Assembly: GCF_023016085.1 (NCBI RefSeq)
Contig: NZ_JALKBF010000001.1
Span: 2,656,501 to 2,720,500, forward strand
Reading direction: 5' to 3'
DNA from: Aliiroseovarius sp. F47248L
Lineage (GTDB): Bacteria > Pseudomonadota > Alphaproteobacteria > Rhodobacterales > Rhodobacteraceae
Length of the DNA stretch: 64,000 bases
Below the pieces are notes generated by a model that worked only from the letters and a program-made list of their open reading frames with translations, was not told the DNA's origin and searched no databases. How positions within the stretch are numbered: the stretch's first letter is position 1; each line of letters begins with the position of its first letter. The translations under genes were made by a program, and so were the position numbers. Positions 1 through 9,433 of this stretch are shown here, in pieces.

Positions 1-627
1 GGTGCGCTTCATCTTGACCGCGACAAATTCGACTGGGATGCGATTGACCAAAACCCGTTCTGGCTGCCGGACAACACGGCTGTGCAGGAATGGGAAGACT
101 ATCTGCAACACCTGCGCACCAAGGAAAACAACAGCGTAGGTGCGGCGGTTGAGGTCGTGGTGCGCGGTGCACCCGCGGGACTGGGCGCCCCGATCTATGC
201 CAAGTTAGACACTGACCTGGCCGCCGCGATGATGTCGATCAACGCCGTGAAAGGTGTCGAGATTGGTGAAGGCATGGCGGCGGCAGGACTGAAAGGCACC
301 GAAAATGCGGACGAGATTTTCCGCGGGAACGACGGCCAGCCTGTATTCTCGTCCAACCACGCTGGCGGCATTCTTGGTGGCATCTCGTCCGGGCAGGATA
401 TCGTGGTTCGGTTCGCTGTGAAACCTACCAGCTCAATCCTGACGCCGCGCCAGTCGATCACCAAAACTGGTGAACCCATCGAGGTCGTCACCAAGGGCCG
501 CCACGACCCCTGTGTGGGCATCCGCGCCGTGCCCGTGGGCGAGGCGATGGCGGCCTGTGTCATCCTTGATCACGTCATGCTGCATCGCGCCCAGATGGGC
601 GAAGGTGTGCGCGGCAAGATCGGATGA
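1..627 (+). CDS. aroC: Chorismate synthase, C-terminal part (5' end outside window)
   Basis: This is the last 208 codons of chorismate synthase, which converts 5-enolpyruvylshikimate-3-phosphate to chorismate with reduced FMN, the final step of the shikimate pathway. The reading frame is open from base 1, so the gene starts upstream of the window. Family-typical stretches are visible: SSN-type [29 protein letters not shown] and the near-C-terminal [19 protein letters not shown]. The gene ends 67 bases from the convergent thioredoxin-like gene. Identification is secure because these motifs are nearly invariant in AroC. Confidence 0.96.
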   Translation, partial: GALHLDRDKFDWDAIDQNPFWLPDNTAVQEWEDYLQHLRTKENNSVGAAVEVVVRGAPAGLGAPIYAKLDTDLAAAMMSINAVKGVEIGEGMAAAGLKGTENADEIFRGNDGQPVFSSNHAGGILGGISSGQDIVVRFAVKPTSSILTPRQSITKTGEPIEVVTKGRHDPCVGIRAVPVGEAMAACVILDHVMLHRAQMGEGVRGKIG

Positions 628-657
628 CCGATGGCCGTACTACGCACGGCAGATAAG

Positions 658-692
658 AGGCCTCCGGCGGGGATATTTCGGGCCAAGAGAAG
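658..692. repeat. Possible Rhodobacteraceae intergenic repeat element
   Basis: The short gap between the convergent aroC and thioredoxin genes holds a GCCTCCGGCGGGGATATTT block followed by GGGCCAAGAGAAG. From memory, near-identical blocks ending in ..GGCCAAGA.GAAG recur at gene ends in Roseobacter-group genomes. I see only this one copy here, so its repeat nature cannot be shown from the window. Confidence 0.3.
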
Positions 693-694
693 CG

Positions 695-1102
695 TCAGGT
701 GGTTGCCGCAGTCAGTGCCGTATCCATCAGCGCCTTGATGTCGGATTTGGATGTTCCGGCAACGATCCGGCCAAGTTCCTGATCGCCTTTCAGAACGACC
801 AAAGTTGATCGACGCGGGATTCGCAGCGATTTAGTCAGTTTGGATTTGCGATGCAGGTCCCAATCAACATCGATGAAGGTTATGCTGCTTTCATAAGCCG
901 GATTTTCGGCTTTCAGGGCATTGATAACCCGTTCTTGCGCCGCACAGGTGCTGCACCAACTAGCTTTGAAATCCAAAAAGACGGTTTCGCCCTTGTCTAA
1001 CGCCTTCGTGACAAGGCCGGGGGAATAGTCTGCCGTGGCCTGCGCGGCCCAAGGGGCAAACGAGGCAGCAGCGGTCAGGGTCAGGAATTGACGACGTTTC
1101 AT
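695..1102 (-). CDS. Periplasmic thioredoxin-like protein
   Basis: A 135-residue thioredoxin-fold protein. The start at 1102 is chosen because an AGGAG site sits just upstream and the N-terminus MKRRQFLTLTAAA is a Tat-like twin-arginine signal ending near AQA. The redox motif SWCSTC has its cysteines at residues 50 and 53. The fold resembles the C-terminal domain of DsbD or SoxW/TlpA proteins. It lies 14 bases behind ccdA on the same strand, so the two probably form an exported reductant relay: CcdA passes electrons from cytoplasmic thioredoxin across the membrane and this protein delivers them to periplasmic disulfides. The final target (cytochrome c maturation, copper proteins or repair enzymes) is not shown by the sequence. 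Confidence 0.85.
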   Translation of the reverse strand: MKRRQFLTLTAAASFAPWAAQATADYSPGLVTKALDKGETVFLDFKASWCSTCAAQERVINALKAENPAYESSITFIDVDWDLHRKSKLTKSLRIPRRSTLVVLKGDQELGRIVAGTSKSDIKALMDTALTAATT

Positions 1103-1116
1103 ATAAGGTGCTCCTT

Positions 1117-1830
1117 TCAAAGGGAAACTGAGAGGTCGTTGAGCCAGGCAGGCAGATTTCGAACCGCCCAAGCCTCAAGGACATGGTGGAACTTGGACAG
1201 GATAGCGAGGCCGACCAGAAGGAAGATGGCGCCCATGATCGGGCGCGACTTATTGGCAATGTGGCGCATCAGTGCTTGACGGCGCAGGATGGCCGCCCGC
1301 GCCCCGTATCCAAGCGTCAGAATGATGGTCGACACGCCCAGCGCGAAAGCCACCATGATCACGGCCGCCCAAGGTATGCTTTTACCCTGTGACGCGAGAG
1401 AGATCGCACCCCCTAGTGTGGGGCCGATACACGGGCTCCAGACCGCGCCCAGCAGAACGCCGCCCATGAACTGCCCTGCAAGGCTGGCCTGATCGAAATC
1501 ATCAAGACTGGTGTCCGCATGGGACGACATCCCTGCCGTCGTTGCGGCAAACCGCGCGGACAGAGCGGGCGTCATAAGGATCAGCCCAAAGCCGATCATC
1601 AGAACTGCCCCAGCTTGCGCGATCATGTCTTCGGTCAGGCCAACCGAATAGCCGACGACGGTGACCAGCAGGCCCAGCATGACAAAAGACAAGCTCATCC
1701 CAGCGGCGACAGCAATCGGACCATAGCGGCTGGCTTGCAGGGCCGTGGCAAGCACAATGGGCAACACCGGCAAGACGCAGGGGTTGATCAGGGTCAGAAG
1801 ACCAGCAAGGTATGCCAACACAATCTCCAT
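1117..1830 (-). CDS. ccdA: CcdA/DsbD-type transmembrane thiol-electron transporter
   Basis: A 237-residue inner-membrane protein of the CcdA family, the transmembrane domain of DsbD as a separate protein. Two conserved cysteine motifs are visible, LINPCVLP (Cys18) and WSPCIGP (Cys134), in the first and fourth of about six hydrophobic helices. Known CcdA proteins shuttle electrons from cytoplasmic thioredoxin to periplasmic thioredoxin-like partners. Here the partner is probably the gene immediately downstream (695-1102). Length and motif positions are normal for the family. Confidence 0.92.
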   Translation of the reverse strand: MEIVLAYLAGLLTLINPCVLPVLPIVLATALQASRYGPIAVAAGMSLSFVMLGLLVTVVGYSVGLTEDMIAQAGAVLMIGFGLILMTPALSARFAATTAGMSSHADTSLDDFDQASLAGQFMGGVLLGAVWSPCIGPTLGGAISLASQGKSIPWAAVIMVAFALGVSTIILTLGYGARAAILRRQALMRHIANKSRPIMGAIFLLVGLAILSKFHHVLEAWAVRNLPAWLNDLSVSL

Positions 1831-1887
1831 GGCACAAAGCCTACGGAAATGGGCGTAAATGTCATCTCACGATGGCCCCGCGCGGCT

Positions 1888-2763
1888 TCACGTCTGTGTG
1901 GGATTTTGTTTCGCCAACTGTACGGCGAGGATGCCAAAGGTGATGATGGCGACGCCGATAAAATCGGTGGCGGTCAGTGCCTCGCCAAGCAAAAGCCACG
2001 CGATGGCAACGCCGAAGAACGGGTTGAGAAAGTGGAAAGTGGCCGCCTTCACGGCTCCGATCCGACCCACCAGCGCGAACCAGACCCATGTGGCCAGAAC
2101 ACCGGGCACAAGGACAGTGTAGCTGAACGCAAGGCCAAGGCGCAGGCTGGGCTCAAAGCTGGGGCTTTCTAAAAAAAGTGCAACCACAGCCAACACAGCG
2201 GACCCAACAAACATCTGCAATCCAACGATCATCATTAAGTTACCCCCGGATGAGGCCGTACGCACTGCCAACGTGGCGGCAGTCAATGCGGCGGCTGCAA
2301 TGAAACACAGCACCACGCCGGTCACATCAACACCACCGGACAGCCGCGACCCCATGATCAGCGCAACACCAACGATACCGGCCAAAAGGCCAATCATCGC
2401 CAACGGGCGCATCCGGTCGCCGAGCAGCGCCCACCCCGCCAGCGCCACCATCAAGGGCATGGTAGAGGCGATAATCGAGGCAAGGCCGGCCTCAATCCAT
2501 TGCATGGCAACAAAATTCAGACCCAAATAAAGCGCGTTTTGGCAAACCCCAAAAATAATCACCGCCCGCCATTGGTTGCGCGTCAGTTTCCAGCTTTGCC
2601 CAAGAGCGCGTGCGATGATCACCCCCAGAAGCCCGGATATCAGGAACCGCAGCGCCAATGAGAACAGCGGCGGAGCATCCGCCACGATGATGCGGGCAGA
2701 CGTGAAGGCCGAACTCCACATCAGGGCAAAGGCAAGCCCCATAAAGATTGCGCGCAGATCCAT
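1888..2763 (-). CDS. DMT-superfamily (EamA) transporter
   Basis: A 291-residue integral membrane protein with about ten hydrophobic helices in two EamA repeats, typical of drug/metabolite transporters. The N-terminal motif LMWSSAFTSAR and the pattern ALRFLISG are common to the family. A GGAGG site lies directly before the ATG. The substrate cannot be read from the sequence; members export amino acids, nucleobases or small metabolites. It lies 57 bases from ccdA and may be read with it, while the HU terminator just upstream separates it from the HU gene. Confidence 0.88.
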   Translation of the reverse strand: MDLRAIFMGLAFALMWSSAFTSARIIVADAPPLFSLALRFLISGLLGVIIARALGQSWKLTRNQWRAVIIFGVCQNALYLGLNFVAMQWIEAGLASIIASTMPLMVALAGWALLGDRMRPLAMIGLLAGIVGVALIMGSRLSGGVDVTGVVLCFIAAAALTAATLAVRTASSGGNLMMIVGLQMFVGSAVLAVVALFLESPSFEPSLRLGLAFSYTVLVPGVLATWVWFALVGRIGAVKAATFHFLNPFFGVAIAWLLLGEALTATDFIGVAIITFGILAVQLAKQNPTQT

Positions 2764-2775
2764 GTCACCTCCGGC

Positions 2776-2806
2776 AAAAAAAAAGGGCCGCCACTTGGGC
2801 GACCCT
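2776..2806 (-). terminator. Rho-independent terminator of the HU gene
   Basis: On the minus strand an 8-bp stem (GGGTCGCC pairing with GGCGGCCC, one G-U pair) with loop CAAGT is followed at once by nine T. It lies about 45 bases after the HU stop codon. Confidence 0.92.
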
Positions 2807-2848
2807 TTCCGAATTCGTGTCCGGGGACAAGCCCCGAAGGCACCAAGA

Positions 2849-3136
2849 TCAGCCGTTCACGCTGTCTTTCAGAGCCTTCGCAATGGTCATCTTCACGACC
2901 TTGTCAGCATCTTTGTGGATCTGCTCGCCGGTGGCGGGGTTGCGCACCATGCGTGCGGGACGCTCGCGGCAGTAAATCTTGCCAACACCCGGAAGGGTCA
3001 CAGCGCCACCACCAGAAACTTCTTTGGTGATGATGTTGATGATACCGTCCAGCGCGCTCGACGCCGATTTCTTGTCCGAGCCCATTTCTTCGGCCAAGGC
3101 AGCGACCAGTTGGGTCTTCGTCATAGGTTTCGACAT
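2849..3136 (-). CDS. hup: HU-family nucleoid DNA-binding protein
   Basis: A 95-residue bacterial histone-like protein that bends and compacts DNA as a dimer. The motifs MTKTQLVAALAE, the beta-arm region RPARMVRNPATGEQI and the C-terminal AKALKDSVNG are typical of HU. The ATG at 3136 is preferred over a GTG nine bases earlier because the GAGGAG site lies 8 bases before the ATG. The gene is monocistronic, with its own upstream region (3137-3275) and a strong terminator downstream. Confidence 0.93.
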   Translation of the reverse strand: MSKPMTKTQLVAALAEEMGSDKKSASSALDGIINIITKEVSGGGAVTLPGVGKIYCRERPARMVRNPATGEQIHKDADKVVKMTIAKALKDSVNG

Positions 3137-3275
3137 ATAATACACTCCTCACATTTACCCATTGATTGGGCTTCATTGGCCGCATTTAACTGTATGTAGC
3201 GGGGGGACACAACGATTTGTTGTGCGTATTTCCCCAATAAATAGCGGTTTTTTGCCCGAAATCGCGCTTCTTTCC

Positions 3276-4760
3276 CTAAAGGAAAGCTGTCTCTTCGAAA
3301 CTTCTGAGCTTCCGACTGTGGATTCGCTCGATCGGCATCTCGCGCAGGGTCTCCATGGCTTGGATGCCAATCAGCAGGTGACGCGCCACCTGTGACTTGT
3401 AAAAATCCGATGCCATGCCAGGCAACTTCAGCTCTCCATGCAACGGTTTATCGGACACGCATAGAAGGGTGCCATAGGGCACGCGGAAGCGGAAACCGTT
3501 TGCGGCGATGGTCGCGCTTTCCATGTCCAACGCAATGGCGCGCGACTGACTAAGTCGTTGCACCGGCCCTGATTGATCGCGCAATTCCCAATTTCGATTG
3601 TCCAGCGAGGCCACCGTGCCGGTGCGCATGATCTGCTTCAGGTCATACCCCTCCAGTTCGGTAACTTTGGCCACGGCTTGTTCCAGTGCAATCTGGATTT
3701 CCGCCAAAGGTGGAATCGGCACCCAGATCGGCAGGTCATCGTCAAGCACCTTATCCTCGCGCAGATAAGCATGGGCCAGAACGAAATCACCCAGACGCTG
3801 GCTGTTGCGCAAGCCGGCACAATGACCAACCATCAACCATGCATGGGGTCGTAGAACGGCAATATGGTCAGTCGCGGTTTTCGCATTAGACGGACCAACA
3901 CCGATATTCACCAAAGTAACACCTGACCCATCTGCGCGTTTCAGGTGATATGACGGCATTTGCGGCAGTTTCTCTGGCGCTGGCATCTCTTCGTCCGGGG
4001 CCGTGATGCTCTGATATCCCGGTCCGACGAAAGACGTGTAGCCGCTTTCAGGATCAGCCAGCATCTGACGGGCATAGGCTTCAAATTCCTCGACATAGAA
4101 CTGGTAGTTTGTGAACAGAACGTGGTTCTGAAAATCCTCAGGCTTGGTGGCGGTGTAGTGGGACAGCCGGGCCAACGAGTAATCCACTCGTTGCGCCGTG
4201 AACGGCGCCAGCGGCGAAGCCCCATCCTCGCCCACTTGGGCGACTCCGTTGACGATATCGTCGTTGGTGCTGGACAAGTCCGGCACATCAAAGACATCGC
4301 GCAACGGAAAGCTCATCGCGCCTTCCTGTGGCACAGTTATGTTTGGATCGTTGGCCACAGCGAAGTGTACGGGAATAGGCGTGTTGGACCAACCCACCTG
4401 AACAGGTACACCGTGATGTTCAAGCAGCAATGACACCTGCTGCGTCAAGTAGCTTTCAAACAGATCGGGGCGCGTGATTGTTGTGCTGTAGGTACCCGGC
4501 GCTGACACGTGACCAAAACTCAGCCGCGTGTCGATCTTCGCATGGCTGGTCGTGGTCAAGCTGATTTGGGGATAGAAGGCACGATAGCGCGTGTCGGGCT
4601 GATCGCCGGACACGGATTGTTCGAAGGTTTCGCAAAGAAAGGCGCAGGCGTCTGCATATAACTCCTTCAAACGCTGAACGGCCGCCTTGGCTTCCGTAAA
4701 CGTCTCATGTGCACCATGCGGAGGCGTGATCACCGGGATGGAGTTTCCGTTCGACAGCAT
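3276..4760 (-). CDS. amn: AMP nucleosidase
   Basis: A 494-residue AMP nucleosidase, hydrolysing AMP to adenine and ribose 5-phosphate. The N-terminal AMN-specific domain covers roughly residues 1-190, and the C-terminal two-thirds is a nucleoside-phosphorylase fold with GVGPSNAKTATDHIAVLRP and the MESATIAANGFRFRVPYG segment that binds the ribose. The ATG at 4760 shares one base with the ade stop (TGATG), so translation is coupled with ade; a TTG one codon earlier is a less likely start. The product adenine is the substrate of the adenine deaminase encoded immediately upstream, giving a two-step salvage or overflow route. Confidence 0.94.
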   Translation of the reverse strand: MLSNGNSIPVITPPHGAHETFTEAKAAVQRLKELYADACAFLCETFEQSVSGDQPDTRYRAFYPQISLTTTSHAKIDTRLSFGHVSAPGTYSTTITRPDLFESYLTQQVSLLLEHHGVPVQVGWSNTPIPVHFAVANDPNITVPQEGAMSFPLRDVFDVPDLSSTNDDIVNGVAQVGEDGASPLAPFTAQRVDYSLARLSHYTATKPEDFQNHVLFTNYQFYVEEFEAYARQMLADPESGYTSFVGPGYQSITAPDEEMPAPEKLPQMPSYHLKRADGSGVTLVNIGVGPSNAKTATDHIAVLRPHAWLMVGHCAGLRNSQRLGDFVLAHAYLREDKVLDDDLPIWVPIPPLAEIQIALEQAVAKVTELEGYDLKQIMRTGTVASLDNRNWELRDQSGPVQRLSQSRAIALDMESATIAANGFRFRVPYGTLLCVSDKPLHGELKLPGMASDFYKSQVARHLLIGIQAMETLREMPIERIHSRKLRSFEETAFL

Positions 4761-6565
4761 CAATGATCCTCAATCAAATTGGTCAGTTCAAATCGGGTGA
4801 CGTCAACAAGTCCCAGATCAGAAATACGTAACTCAGGGATGACGACAAGTGCCAGTAATGAATGCTGCATATAGGCATTGTTCAGCGAACAACCACATTG
4901 GTCCATCGCAGCCACCATCGCATCAGCTTTCGCGGCGACCTCGTGCGCAGGGGCATCCGACATCAGGCCCGCAACGGGAAGCTCAATCAAGGCCAGTTCT
5001 TCCCCGTCCCTGAACACCGTGACACCCCCGCCCACCTCGCCCAGACGGTTCGCGGCCAACGCCATATCCTCGCGGCTGGTGCCGACGACAATCATGTGGT
5101 GGCTGTCATGCGCCACGGTCGAAGCGATGGCCATCTGCCCCTTGTATCCAAAGCCCGACACCAGACCATTCACCACCTCGCCCGTCGCGCGGTGCCGTTC
5201 GACCAGGGCAATCTGGCAAACGTCGTGCGACTCGTCGGTTTCCACCAACCCGTCGATCACACCCAGGTCGCGAGTGAGCGCCTTGGTCGGGGCCTGGTTC
5301 TCGACCACCCCGATCACTTTGGCGCGGACCGAATTGGCGCCCTCGGGGGCCGTAATCTCAAAATCCACGGCTTCAAGCACGCGGCCCAGATGCACGGTCT
5401 TGCGCGCGTATTCGGGCCAGTCCAGATGCGGGCATTCGACGGTGACCTCTCCGCCCTCGGCCACTGTCACGCCGCGCGCGATCACCCGGTTGATCGGCAG
5501 GGTGGTCAGATCATCGGTCAGGATCACATCCGCCCGCCTTCCGGGTGCAATAGAGCCTAATTCACGCTCTAGCCCGAAATGCGTGGCCGTGTTGATCGTC
5601 GCCAATTGCAATGCGATGAGCGGATCACAACCACAGGAAATCGCGTGGCGTACGACGCGATTCATGTGGCCCTCATTGACCAAAGTGCCCGAGTGGCAAT
5701 CATCCGTGCAAAGGATGAAACTGCGCGGGTCCAGTCCCTTTTCCGTGATCGCCGTGATCTGGGTTTCAACGTCATACCAAGCCGACCCCAGCCGCATCAT
5801 CGACCGCATCCCCTGCCGCACGCGCGCAATGGCGTCCGCCTCGCAAGTGCCTTCGTGATCATCAGCGGGGCCACCCGCCGCATAGGCATGGAAGGCCGGG
5901 CCAAGATCCGGGCTGGCATAATGCCCACCCACGGTTTTGCCCGCGTTCTGTGTTACTGCAATCTCGGCCAGCATCTTGGCGTCGCCATTCACCACACCGG
6001 GGAAGTTCATCATCTCACCCAGCCCGATGATGCCCGGCCATTCCATCGCCTCGGCCACATCGTCGGGCGTGATTTCGTAGCCGGTCGTCTCCAACCCAGG
6101 CGCAGACGGCGCGCAGGAGGGCATTTGGGTAAAGATGTTGACGGGCTGCATCAGAGCCTCATCATGCATCAGCTTTACCCCCTCAAGCCCCATCACGTTC
6201 GCGATCTCATGCGGGTCGGTGAACATGCTCGTGGTGCCGTGCGGGATCACGGCGCGGGCGAACTCGGCAGGTGTCAGCATGCCGCTTTCGATATGCATAT
6301 GCGCGTCACACAGGCCGGGGATCAGGTATTGGCCCTCCGCCTCGATCACTTCGGTCCCGTCACCAATGCAGTGGCTGGCATCCGGCCCGACATAGGCAAA
6401 GCGCCCATCCGCAATGGCGACCTGCCAGTCGTCCAGCACCTCGCCGCTGTGAACGTTTACGACACGCCCGCCCCGGATCACCAGATCGGCAGGTTCACGG
6501 CCGGCAGCCACCGCGACAAGGCGGGCGGCGCAGTCGGACCACGGTTTGATAGCTATCTGTTCCAT
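4760..6565 (-). CDS. ade: Adenine deaminase
   Basis: A 601-residue amidohydrolase that deaminates adenine to hypoxanthine and ammonia. The metal-binding motif DAHMHIESGM lies near residue 88, and FTDPHEIANVMG and ILCTDDCHSGTLVNEGHMN follow, as in the Ade family rather than the smaller adenosine-deaminase type. The C-terminal adenine deaminase domain has FGYKGQMAIASTVAHDSHH. ATG at 6565 is preferred over the TTG one codon earlier; no strong ribosome-binding site is seen. It is the first gene of the ade-amn operon and shares a 95-base divergent promoter region with the epimerase-like gene. Confidence 0.95.
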   Translation of the reverse strand: MEQIAIKPWSDCAARLVAVAAGREPADLVIRGGRVVNVHSGEVLDDWQVAIADGRFAYVGPDASHCIGDGTEVIEAEGQYLIPGLCDAHMHIESGMLTPAEFARAVIPHGTTSMFTDPHEIANVMGLEGVKLMHDEALMQPVNIFTQMPSCAPSAPGLETTGYEITPDDVAEAMEWPGIIGLGEMMNFPGVVNGDAKMLAEIAVTQNAGKTVGGHYASPDLGPAFHAYAAGGPADDHEGTCEADAIARVRQGMRSMMRLGSAWYDVETQITAITEKGLDPRSFILCTDDCHSGTLVNEGHMNRVVRHAISCGCDPLIALQLATINTATHFGLERELGSIAPGRRADVILTDDLTTLPINRVIARGVTVAEGGEVTVECPHLDWPEYARKTVHLGRVLEAVDFEITAPEGANSVRAKVIGVVENQAPTKALTRDLGVIDGLVETDESHDVCQIALVERHRATGEVVNGLVSGFGYKGQMAIASTVAHDSHHMIVVGTSREDMALAANRLGEVGGGVTVFRDGEELALIELPVAGLMSDAPAHEVAAKADAMVAAMDQCGCSLNNAYMQHSLLALVVIPELRISDLGLVDVTRFELTNLIEDH

Positions 6566-6660
6566 CAACGCATTGTTTCAGTTTCCCATGTTGGTGCAAC
6601 CCCAAAAGCCGCATCAAATTTTGCGCTTTTCAATCCCGTCTGCGCGGCGATACTGCGCGC

Positions 6661-7494
6661 ATGGACAAGACGCTTTTTATCTTCGGGTTCGGATACTCGG
6701 CACGCGCGCTGGCACGCCTGTTGGGCGACGAGTTCACCATCATCGGCACCTCGCGCGAGGCTGGCGACGGTGTGATCAAATGGCCGGGCACCAACATCAC
6801 CGCACCCCTGTCGAAAACCACGCATCTGCTGATCTCGGCCGGACCGGATGCGGACGGGGACCCGGTTTTACGGCAGGTTAGAGACGATATCTCCCGCATC
6901 GCACCCCAGCTTCGATGGGTGGGCTATTTGTCCACCACGGGCGTTTACGGTGACCATCAAGGGGGATGGGTGGACGAAGAAACACCCCTTGCCCCGTCCA
7001 CCAAACGCGGTCAACAACGGGTGGAAGCCGAAGCCGCTTGGCAAGCGCTTGCCACTGATGCCGGGCTGCCCCTTCACATCTTCCGGCTTGCAGGCATCTA
7101 TGGCCCCGGTCGCGGGCCATTCGCCAAGGTGCGGCGCGGTACTGCGCGACGGATCATCAAAAAGAACCAGGTGTTCTCTCGCATCCATGTCGATGACATC
7201 GCGCAGGTTCTGGCGGCGTCTATCGCCCGTCCAGATCCCGGCCGCATTTACAACGTCTGTGACGACAACGCCGCCCCGCCCGAAGACGTGCTGGCCCACG
7301 CCGCCGACCTGCTGGGCCTGCCCCACCCGCCTGCCGAGGATTTCGACACCGCCGAGATGACCCCGATGGCGCGCAGCTTCTATGCCGAAAGCAAACGGGT
7401 GCGCAATGACCGGATCAAGGACGAGTTAGGGGTGAAACTGCTCTATCCGACCTATCAGGACGGGTTGGCGGCGCTGCTGAAAGCCGAGGGTTAG
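6661..7494 (+). CDS. NAD(P)-binding epimerase/SDR-like protein
   Basis: A 277-residue Rossmann-fold protein of the extended SDR/epimerase type, similar to the YeeZ group. The N-terminus [18 protein letters not shown] is the dinucleotide-binding loop with GxGxx[20 protein letters not shown] carries the substrate-side YG region, and [11 protein letters not shown] and [14 protein letters not shown] are shared with NAD-dependent epimerases. Its substrate is unknown. The stop codon interlocks with that of the convergent dxs gene (bases 7491-7494). Confidence 0.85.
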   Translation: MDKTLFIFGFGYSARALARLLGDEFTIIGTSREAGDGVIKWPGTNITAPLSKTTHLLISAGPDADGDPVLRQVRDDISRIAPQLRWVGYLSTTGVYGDHQGGWVDEETPLAPSTKRGQQRVEAEAAWQALATDAGLPLHIFRLAGIYGPGRGPFAKVRRGTARRIIKKNQVFSRIHVDDIAQVLAASIARPDPGRIYNVCDDNAAPPEDVLAHAADLLGLPHPPAEDFDTAEMTPMARSFYAESKRVRNDRIKDELGVKLLYPTYQDGLAALLKAEG

Positions 7495-9419
7495 GCCCGC
7501 TTTTCGCCGATTTGCGCGATGCCCAGCACGTCCAGCACCTTCGCTTCGATATGCTTGGCGGACAGACCTGCCTCTTCATACATCCGCGCGGGCGAGGCGT
7601 GGTCGATGAAGGTATCCGGCAGAACCATCGACCGGAATTTCAGCCCTGCATCAAACACGCCCTCATCGGCCAAAAGCTGCGCAACATGGCTGCCGAAACC
7701 GCCGATCGCGCCTTCCTCGATGGTGATCAGTGCCTCGTGATCGGCGGCCAGTTTCAGGATCAGATCGCGGTCGAGCGGCTTGGCAAAGCGGGCGTCGGCA
7801 ATCGTCGGGCTGATCCCGCGCGCGGTCAGGGCTTCGGCTGCTTTCTCGACCTCTGACAGGCGTGTGCCGAATGACAGGATCGCCACCCGCGACCCGTCGC
7901 GGATCATTCGACCCTTGCCGATCTCAAGCACCTCACCCCGCTCCGGCAATTCAACGCCGACCCCCTCGCCACGCGGATAACGGAAGGCGCACGGGCCGTC
8001 ATAAATCGAATGGGCGGTGGCAACCATGTGCATCAACTCGGCCTCGTCGGCAGCGGCCATGACAACCATTCCGGGCAGGTTAGACATGAATGCAATGTCA
8101 TATGCACCCGCATGGGTCGCACCATCGGCCCCAACCAGCCCAGCGCGGTCGATGGCGAAGCGCACCGGCAGGCGCTGCACGGCCACGTCATGAACAACCT
8201 GGTCATAGCCACGCTGCAAAAAGGTCGAATACATCGCGCAAAACGGCTTCATCCCACCCGCCGCCAGTGCAGCCGAGAACGTCACGCCGTGCTGTTCGGC
8301 AATGCCCACGTCGAAACACCGCGACGGATAGCGTTCGGCCATCAGGTTCAGCCCGGTGCCATCCGGCATCGCCGCCGTCACCGCGCAGACCTTGTCATCC
8401 CTGCCCGCCAGATCGACCAGCGCCTTGCCAAAGACTGAGGTATAGCTGGGCGCGTTGGACGGCGCCTTGTACTGTTTGCCACTTGCCACGTCAAACTTCG
8501 CAGTTGCGTGACCACGATCGCGCGCGGCTTCGGCGGGGCCGTAGCCCTTGCCCTTCTTGGTGATCACATGGATCAGCATCGGTCCGGTGGCGCGGTCATG
8601 GACGGTCCGCAGGATCGGAAGCAAGGTTTCCATGTCATGCCCGTCGATGGGGCCAACATAGGAAAAGCCCAACTCTTCGAACAAGGTGCCGCCGACGGTC
8701 ATGGATTTGACCATCTCTTTCGCCCGGCGCGCGCCTTCCTGGAAGGGTTCCGGCAGCAGGCTGACTGCGCCCTTCGCAGCGGCTTTCAGCTCTTGAAACG
8801 GCTCACCCGCGTAAAGGCGGCTGAGGTAATTCGACATCGCCCCGACCGGGGGGGCAATCGACATCTCGTTGTCGTTCAGAATGACGAACAGACGGCGGCC
8901 AAGGTGGCCCGCGTTGTTCATCGCCTCGAACGCCATGCCGGCAGACATGGAGCCATCACCGATCACGGCCACCGCATCCCCGATGCCATGCTCAGGCGCG
9001 CCGCCCAAGTCGCGCGCCACCGCAAAGCCCAGCGCCGCCGAGATCGAGGTCGAGCTGTGCCCCGCCCCGAAGGGGTCAAACGGGCTTTCCGCGCGTTTGG
9101 TGAAGCCCGACAACCCACCTTCGCAACGCAAGGTGCGAATGCGGTCGCGGCGACCCGTCAAAATCTTGTGCGGATAACATTGGTGGCCCACGTCCCAGAT
9201 GATCCGATCGCGTGGCGTATCAAAAACCGCATGTAGCGCGACGGTCAGCTCGACCACACCAAGCCCGGCACCCAAATGACCGCCAGTTTCCGACACGGCA
9301 GAAATCGTCTCGGCCCGCACCTCTTTCGCCAGCGCATACAGTTCGGAGTCAGTCAAAGATTTCATGTCGGCCGGAACCGTCACGCGATCAAGAATGGGTG
9401 TCGTGGGTATATCGGCCAT
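7491..9419 (-). CDS. dxs: 1-Deoxy-D-xylulose-5-phosphate synthase
   Basis: A 642-residue thiamine diphosphate enzyme that condenses pyruvate and glyceraldehyde 3-phosphate, the entry step of the MEP isoprenoid pathway. Visible landmarks are the [16 protein letters not shown] segment, the ThDP motif [16 protein letters not shown]...NDNEMSI, the linker [13 protein letters not shown] and the transketolase C domain with [15 protein letters not shown]. Length is normal. It follows ispA by 14 bases, so the operon supplies both the first step and the prenyl chain elongation step. Confidence 0.97.
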   Translation of the reverse strand: MADIPTTPILDRVTVPADMKSLTDSELYALAKEVRAETISAVSETGGHLGAGLGVVELTVALHAVFDTPRDRIIWDVGHQCYPHKILTGRRDRIRTLRCEGGLSGFTKRAESPFDPFGAGHSSTSISAALGFAVARDLGGAPEHGIGDAVAVIGDGSMSAGMAFEAMNNAGHLGRRLFVILNDNEMSIAPPVGAMSNYLSRLYAGEPFQELKAAAKGAVSLLPEPFQEGARRAKEMVKSMTVGGTLFEELGFSYVGPIDGHDMETLLPILRTVHDRATGPMLIHVITKKGKGYGPAEAARDRGHATAKFDVASGKQYKAPSNAPSYTSVFGKALVDLAGRDDKVCAVTAAMPDGTGLNLMAERYPSRCFDVGIAEQHGVTFSAALAAGGMKPFCAMYSTFLQRGYDQVVHDVAVQRLPVRFAIDRAGLVGADGATHAGAYDIAFMSNLPGMVVMAAADEAELMHMVATAHSIYDGPCAFRYPRGEGVGVELPERGEVLEIGKGRMIRDGSRVAILSFGTRLSEVEKAAEALTARGISPTIADARFAKPLDRDLILKLAADHEALITIEEGAIGGFGSHVAQLLADEGVFDAGLKFRSMVLPDTFIDHASPARMYEEAGLSAKHIEAKVLDVLGIAQIGEKRA

Positions 9420-9433
9420 CTGCGCCCCGCTGC

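Noticed and set aside
1519..2172. 217-residue plus-strand ORF spanning two genes
   Set aside because: Antisense to ccdA and the DMT transporter; rich in Lys, Gln and Gly with no fold-like pattern.
5579..6775. 398-residue plus-strand ORF
   Set aside because: Antisense of the adenine deaminase gene; amino acid composition (Arg/His-rich, low complexity) is that of a shadow frame.
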